From assembly GCA_015709215.1 (NCBI GenBank), contig JACCQN010000012.1, positions 1 through 64,000 of the forward strand: DNA of 64,000 nt. Direction: 5' to 3'. Under the pieces are notes generated by a model. It worked only from the letters and a program-made list of their open reading frames with translations. It made no database searches and was not told the DNA's origin. The stretch is from Bacteroidales bacterium. Lineage in GTDB: Bacteria > Bacteroidota > Bacteroidia > Bacteroidales > F082. Both the position numbers and the translations under genes were made by a program. This document shows, piece after piece, positions 61,140 through 64,000 of this stretch (position 1 is the stretch's first letter; the number at the start of each line of letters is the position of its first letter).

Positions 61140-62180
61140 TTATTGGAATGTTTCTCTTAAACGTTTAGCCACCAGATCGAAAGCTTTGGTTACTGCCGAA
61201 TTTTCGTCGAGTGCAATGGGGTTGCCGCTGTCGCCGCTGGCAGCAATTTTTGCTTCAATGGGTATTTGTCCCAGAAATGGGATATTCAATTCATCAGCAA
61301 ATTGCTGGCCATGGCCTTCGCCAAAGATGAAGTATTTTTTCTCCGGCATATCAGAAGGAGTGAAAAAGGCCATATTTTCTATCAGACCGATGAGCGGGAT
61401 AGTAAGCTTTTCCTGCTGAAACATATGTGCTGCACGTTTTACATCGGCAAAAGCTACCTTTTGAGGTGTTGTTACTATGATGGCTCCAGTAACTGAATAG
61501 GACTGAGCCAGCGTGAGCTGTATATCGCCTGTTCCAGGAGGGAGATCGATAATCAAAAAATCGAGCACGCCCCAGTCGGCATCACTTAGCAACTGATTTA
61601 AAGCACTTGTTGCCATGGGTCCGCGCCAAACCAAAGGCTTGTCGGTGTCAACAAAATACCCGATGGATAGCAGCCTGATGCCATGCTTTTCGATGGGTAC
61701 AATCACAGGTTTGCCTTCTTTTTCATAAACGCCGGGCTGCATATTTTCGGTGCCAAACATAATCGGAACCGAAGGGCCGTAAATATCGGCATCAACAAGA
61801 CCCACCTGAGCTCCGGAGCGTGCCAAAGCAACTGCAAGATTGGCAGCAACTGTTGATTTGCCAACCCCGCCTTTTCCGGAGGCTACCGCAATGATATGTT
61901 TTACGCCGGCAAGCGGGCCACGGCCTTTGTCTTTTTCAGCAATAGGCGTAATTTCAAGTTTCACCTCTTCGCCAAACGCATCTTTAAGGGCTTTAGTTGC
62001 TGCACCTATCACTATATTTACGGAGGCTTCGCCGAGTTTTGGGAAGATGAGCCGAAACCGAATGCTGTTTTCAGCAACTTCGAGCTCGTCTAACATGCCT
62101 AAATCAACGATGTTGTCGCCTTTTGTGAAATAAATCACTCCTTTTAAAACTTCAATTACACTACTTTTTGTGAGTGTCAT
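61140..62180 (-). CDS. mrp: Mrp/NBP35 family Fe-S cluster carrier ATPase
   Basis: 346 residues. An N-terminal MIP18/DUF59 domain (VIEVLKGVIYFTKGDNIVDLGML) is fused to the P-loop ATPase (ASGKGGVGKSTVAANLAVALA, VDADIYGPSVP, IDLPPGTGDIQLTLAQ). Deviant Walker A GKGGVGKS is typical of Mrp. It transfers 4Fe-4S clusters to targets. Promoter TACCTTTG at 62232-62225. Confidence 0.94.
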   Translation of the reverse strand: MTLTKSSVIEVLKGVIYFTKGDNIVDLGMLDELEVAENSIRFRLIFPKLGEASVNIVIGAATKALKDAFGEEVKLEITPIAEKDKGRGPLAGVKHIIAVASGKGGVGKSTVAANLAVALARSGAQVGLVDADIYGPSVPIMFGTENMQPGVYEKEGKPVIVPIEKHGIRLLSIGYFVDTDKPLVWRGPMATSALNQLLSDADWGVLDFLIIDLPPGTGDIQLTLAQSYSVTGAIIVTTPQKVAFADVKRAAHMFQQEKLTIPLIGLIENMAFFTPSDMPEKKYFIFGEGHGQQFADELNIPFLGQIPIEAKIAASGDSGNPIALDENSAVTKAFDLVAKRLRETFQ

Positions 62181-62224
62181 GATGTGCTTATTTAGACTGG
62201 TTAAAAATAAAAAAATAATAGCGG

Positions 62225-62232
62225 CAAAGGTA
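62225..62232 (-). promoter_or_regulatory. mrp promoter element
   Basis: TACCTTTG on the minus strand matches the -7 consensus, 45 bp before the Mrp start. Confidence 0.5.
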
Positions 62233-62332
62233 AAGCTTTCGCAATTATTTTGAATTCTAAATAAGCCATGTGATGAAAATCACCGTTTAAAGGATGGTTT
62301 ATCATGGCTATAAGGGCTTTTTAGTGTTGCTT

Positions 62333-63517
62333 TTATTTTCCGAAAGTTTCTTTGAATTGGGTTTTACTCCAATTTTCCTGTACTGCTTGTTCAGCTAATT
62401 TGGCCTGTGCTTTGTCGTTGATCATTAGCAGGCCTTTTAACTGATTATTATGAAAGTAGGCATGATAATAGCGTTCGTTTATCTGAATGCTTTCTGACAG
62501 ATAGGCTTTGTTGGTGATTGGAGCATTCATCGAAAAGTAATACTGGCCAAACACTTCCGTTTTTAACCTGAATGGTTTTCTGTTGTTGATTTGTTTGTTG
62601 CCGGCAGCATTGCTTCCAGCCAGTATTCCCTGAGATTCGGCAGCATGCCACAGGCCGCTGATATGTCCTCCGGGATGTTCGGCCACATCGCCGGCAGCAT
62701 ACACATCCGGATGCGAAGTTTGCAGGTATTCATTTACCAGAATTCCCCTGTTTGTTGCCAGTCCGGCTTTTTGTGCCAGGGCAATCTGTGGTTTGCTGCC
62801 TACGCTAAAAACAACAAGATCTGCTACTATTTGGATGATGTCGCCAATTTTTACGAGGTATTTCTCATTACTGGTTTTGCTGATGCCTTCTACTTTTTCA
62901 TTGCAGATAACTTTTACGCCGTTTTTCTCGAGTTGCTGGTGAATATGTTGCGCCATGAATTGATCGAAATGGTGATTCATCAGCTGTATTCCGTTATGGA
63001 CCAATGTTACCTGTTTGCCTGCTTTCACAAACTGATCAACCAGCTCAATGCCCTGCACACCTCCGCCAGCGACGATTATTTTTTCTGCATGTTTGGAAGC
63101 CCTGATTAGTTCCTCGGCATCGTCAGCAGTACGCACTAAAAAGATATCGCTTTTGCCGTTGCCTTTCACATCAGGCCAATTGGGAGTTCCGCCCATAGCC
63201 AAAATCAATTTGCCCCACGAAAACTGATTTCTTCTTTCGGTTTGCAGGCTTTTGGTTTTTAAGTTAATACTTGTAACCCTGTCTATTAGCAGCTTAATCT
63301 GTCTGTTTTTGTAATAGTCTGTGTCGGCCAGGGCAAACTGGTTTAAAGTAAAACCATTATGAATATTTTTGTCGATGCGCGTTCTTTTATAAGGAAGCCG
63401 ATTTTCGCCGTTGATGAGCAGCAAACTAGCTTCATCAATGTGCCGGCGAATTGTTTCAGCAGCTTTAAAACCCGCTATACCAGCCCCAACAACGATATAC
63501 TCATATTTTTTAATCAT
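62333..63517 (-). CDS. NAD(P)H/FAD-dependent oxidoreductase, rubredoxin-reductase-like
   Basis: 394 residues. FAD-binding VVGAGIAGFKAAETIRRH, NAD-binding IIVAGGGVQGIELVDQFV and the second FAD motif HPDVYAAGDVAEHPGG are in order. It is like rubredoxin or ferredoxin reductases of the pyridine-nucleotide-disulphide family but lacks a redox-active Cys pair. The electron acceptor is unknown. TACCTTTG (63538-63531) is the promoter element, 14 bp before the ATG. Confidence 0.88.
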   Translation of the reverse strand: MIKKYEYIVVGAGIAGFKAAETIRRHIDEASLLLINGENRLPYKRTRIDKNIHNGFTLNQFALADTDYYKNRQIKLLIDRVTSINLKTKSLQTERRNQFSWGKLILAMGGTPNWPDVKGNGKSDIFLVRTADDAEELIRASKHAEKIIVAGGGVQGIELVDQFVKAGKQVTLVHNGIQLMNHHFDQFMAQHIHQQLEKNGVKVICNEKVEGISKTSNEKYLVKIGDIIQIVADLVVFSVGSKPQIALAQKAGLATNRGILVNEYLQTSHPDVYAAGDVAEHPGGHISGLWHAAESQGILAGSNAAGNKQINNRKPFRLKTEVFGQYYFSMNAPITNKAYLSESIQINERYYHAYFHNNQLKGLLMINDKAQAKLAEQAVQENWSKTQFKETFGK

Positions 63518-63530
63518 GAATGCTTTTTTA

Positions 63531-63538
63531 CAAAGGTA
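63531..63538 (-). promoter_or_regulatory. Promoter element of the flavoprotein gene
   Basis: TACCTTTG on the minus strand matches the -7 consensus 14 bp before the start codon. Confidence 0.5.
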
Positions 63539-63653
63539 GAAAATCTTCCTTATTTAGAAGTATTCTACATAAGACTTGTCTGTTTAAACTTACATTTTAG
63601 ACTTCATTTGCTGCACCAACAGTTTTTGTAATTTAGCCGATTCAATTTTGTAT

Positions 63654-64000
63654 ATGGCAAAGCAAAAGCAGGCAGTTCAGGAAAAGGAGATGTCATTCTG
63701 GGAGCATCTGGAGGAGTTGCGTTGGCATATCGTCCGCAGCGTGATTGCAGTGGTGGTGTTGGCCGTGATTGCCTTCTTGAATCGCAAACTGGTTTTTGAT
63801 ATGCTTGTGCTTGCGCCCGGGAAAGCTGATTTTTTTACAAACCGCATGCTGTGTAAGGCTGGAGAGTTGCTCCATATTGATGCGATATGCATGGATGACT
63901 TAAACCTTCAGATCATCAATATTAATATGTCGGGGCAGTTTCTTACGCATATGTATATCTCTTTTATCACCGGGCTTATTTTGGCGTTTCCTTTTGTGCT
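63654..64000 (+). CDS. tatC: Sec-independent translocase TatC, partial at the window end
   Basis: The first 115 codons (MAKQKQAVQEKEMSFWEHLEELRWHIVRSV, in part). The FWEHLEELR motif is the TatC N-terminal signature that binds the twin-arginine signal, followed by a first TM helix (IAVVVLAVIAFLNRKLVF) and the start of the second TM (FITGLILAFPFV). A periplasmic loop with LHIDAICMDD and INMSGQF is typical of Bacteroidota. No tatA is next to the visible part. The candidate promoter TTTG (63607-63610) and TAATTTAG (63629-63636), 18 bp apart, precedes it. Confidence 0.93.
   Translation, partial: MAKQKQAVQEKEMSFWEHLEELRWHIVRSVIAVVVLAVIAFLNRKLVFDMLVLAPGKADFFTNRMLCKAGELLHIDAICMDDLNLQIININMSGQFLTHMYISFITGLILAFPFV

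Noticed and set aside
1-64000. CRISPR arrays, insertion sequences, prophage or integrases
   Set aside because: No direct-repeat arrays, transposase or integrase ORFs were seen; composition looks even.

Overview
The window reads as a chromosomal segment of a Bacteroidota bacterium, most likely from class Bacteroidia or a close relative. The support is consistent. Many genes are preceded by the phylum-specific -7 element TAnnTTTG, sometimes with an upstream TTTG at 19-20 bp. Shine-Dalgarno sequences are scarce. There is a gliding lipoprotein GldB, a secreted protein with a type IX secretion C-terminal sorting domain, a TonB-dependent receptor with an N-terminal carboxypeptidase-regulatory-like domain, and a complete-looking menaquinone cluster. 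Nothing looks like a plasmid, phage or genomic island; no insertion sequence, integrase or CRISPR array was seen.

Layout. 0.1-6.1 kb (minus strand): class II fumarase, a four-helix-bundle protein, an ArsC-like protein, release factor 2 with its programmed +1 frameshift, RecX, a FKBP lipoprotein that stops early, a sirtuin and malate dehydrogenase. 6.2-12.3 kb: a large secreted VPS10/BNR propeller protein, a membrane protein and YgiQ. 12.4-15.2 kb (plus): a small ORF, TetR, a 4Fe-4S ferredoxin, a broken cupin gene, a secreted TonB_C-like protein and a PAP2 phosphatase. 15.2-18.9 kb: SAM hydrolase (minus), then PhoH, PurC and a small secreted protein with DIPF repeats. 18.9-22.9 kb (minus): SirB1-like protein, NadD, a dehydrogenase, Gmk and YicC. 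23-27.8 kb (plus): TPR protein, LytTR regulator, phospholipase D protein and ornithine aminotransferase. 27.8-31.5 kb (minus): superoxide dismutase, TonB-dependent receptor and ribosomal protein L28. 31.8-36 kb (plus): SlyD-like protein and a 1001-residue PEP-synthase-like protein. 36-38.3 kb (minus): nitroreductase and an aspartase carrying a cyclic-nucleotide-binding-like domain. 38.5-41.1 kb (plus): sugar aminotransferase and an acyltransferase-like protein. 41.1-43.7 kb (minus): MgtE and thioredoxin reductase. 43.9-45.7 kb (plus): tRNA-Pro(GGG), an SDR and a haem-binding protein. 45.7-58.3 kb (minus): T9SS-sorted FG-GAP protein, the men genes E-C-A-B-D-F-I, comM, gldB and a beta-barrel protein. 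58.5-60.9 kb (plus): a second barrel protein and NadE. 60.9-63.5 kb (minus): NifU C-domain, Mrp and a flavoprotein. The window ends inside tatC.

How the genes work together. Two TCA-cycle enzymes (fumarase, malate dehydrogenase) and aspartase feed fumarate and malate metabolism. The men cluster makes the respiratory quinone. NadD and NadE are the last two steps of NAD synthesis. NifU and Mrp are Fe-S carrier proteins. GldB, the sorting-domain protein and the barrel proteins belong to the envelope and secretion side.

The most interesting unexplained structure is the leader of mgtE. A TACTTTTG promoter is followed by a 14-codon ORF encoding MEDEPDQPERKNLN. Two nucleotides after its stop begins an 8-bp hairpin. 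The 3' arm of that hairpin overlaps a second, mutually exclusive pairing that covers an unusually good Shine-Dalgarno for mgtE. The acidic and proline-rich peptide resembles the Mg-sensing MgtL leader of enteric mgtA. I propose a magnesium-responsive attenuator acting on translation; this is inference from sequence alone.
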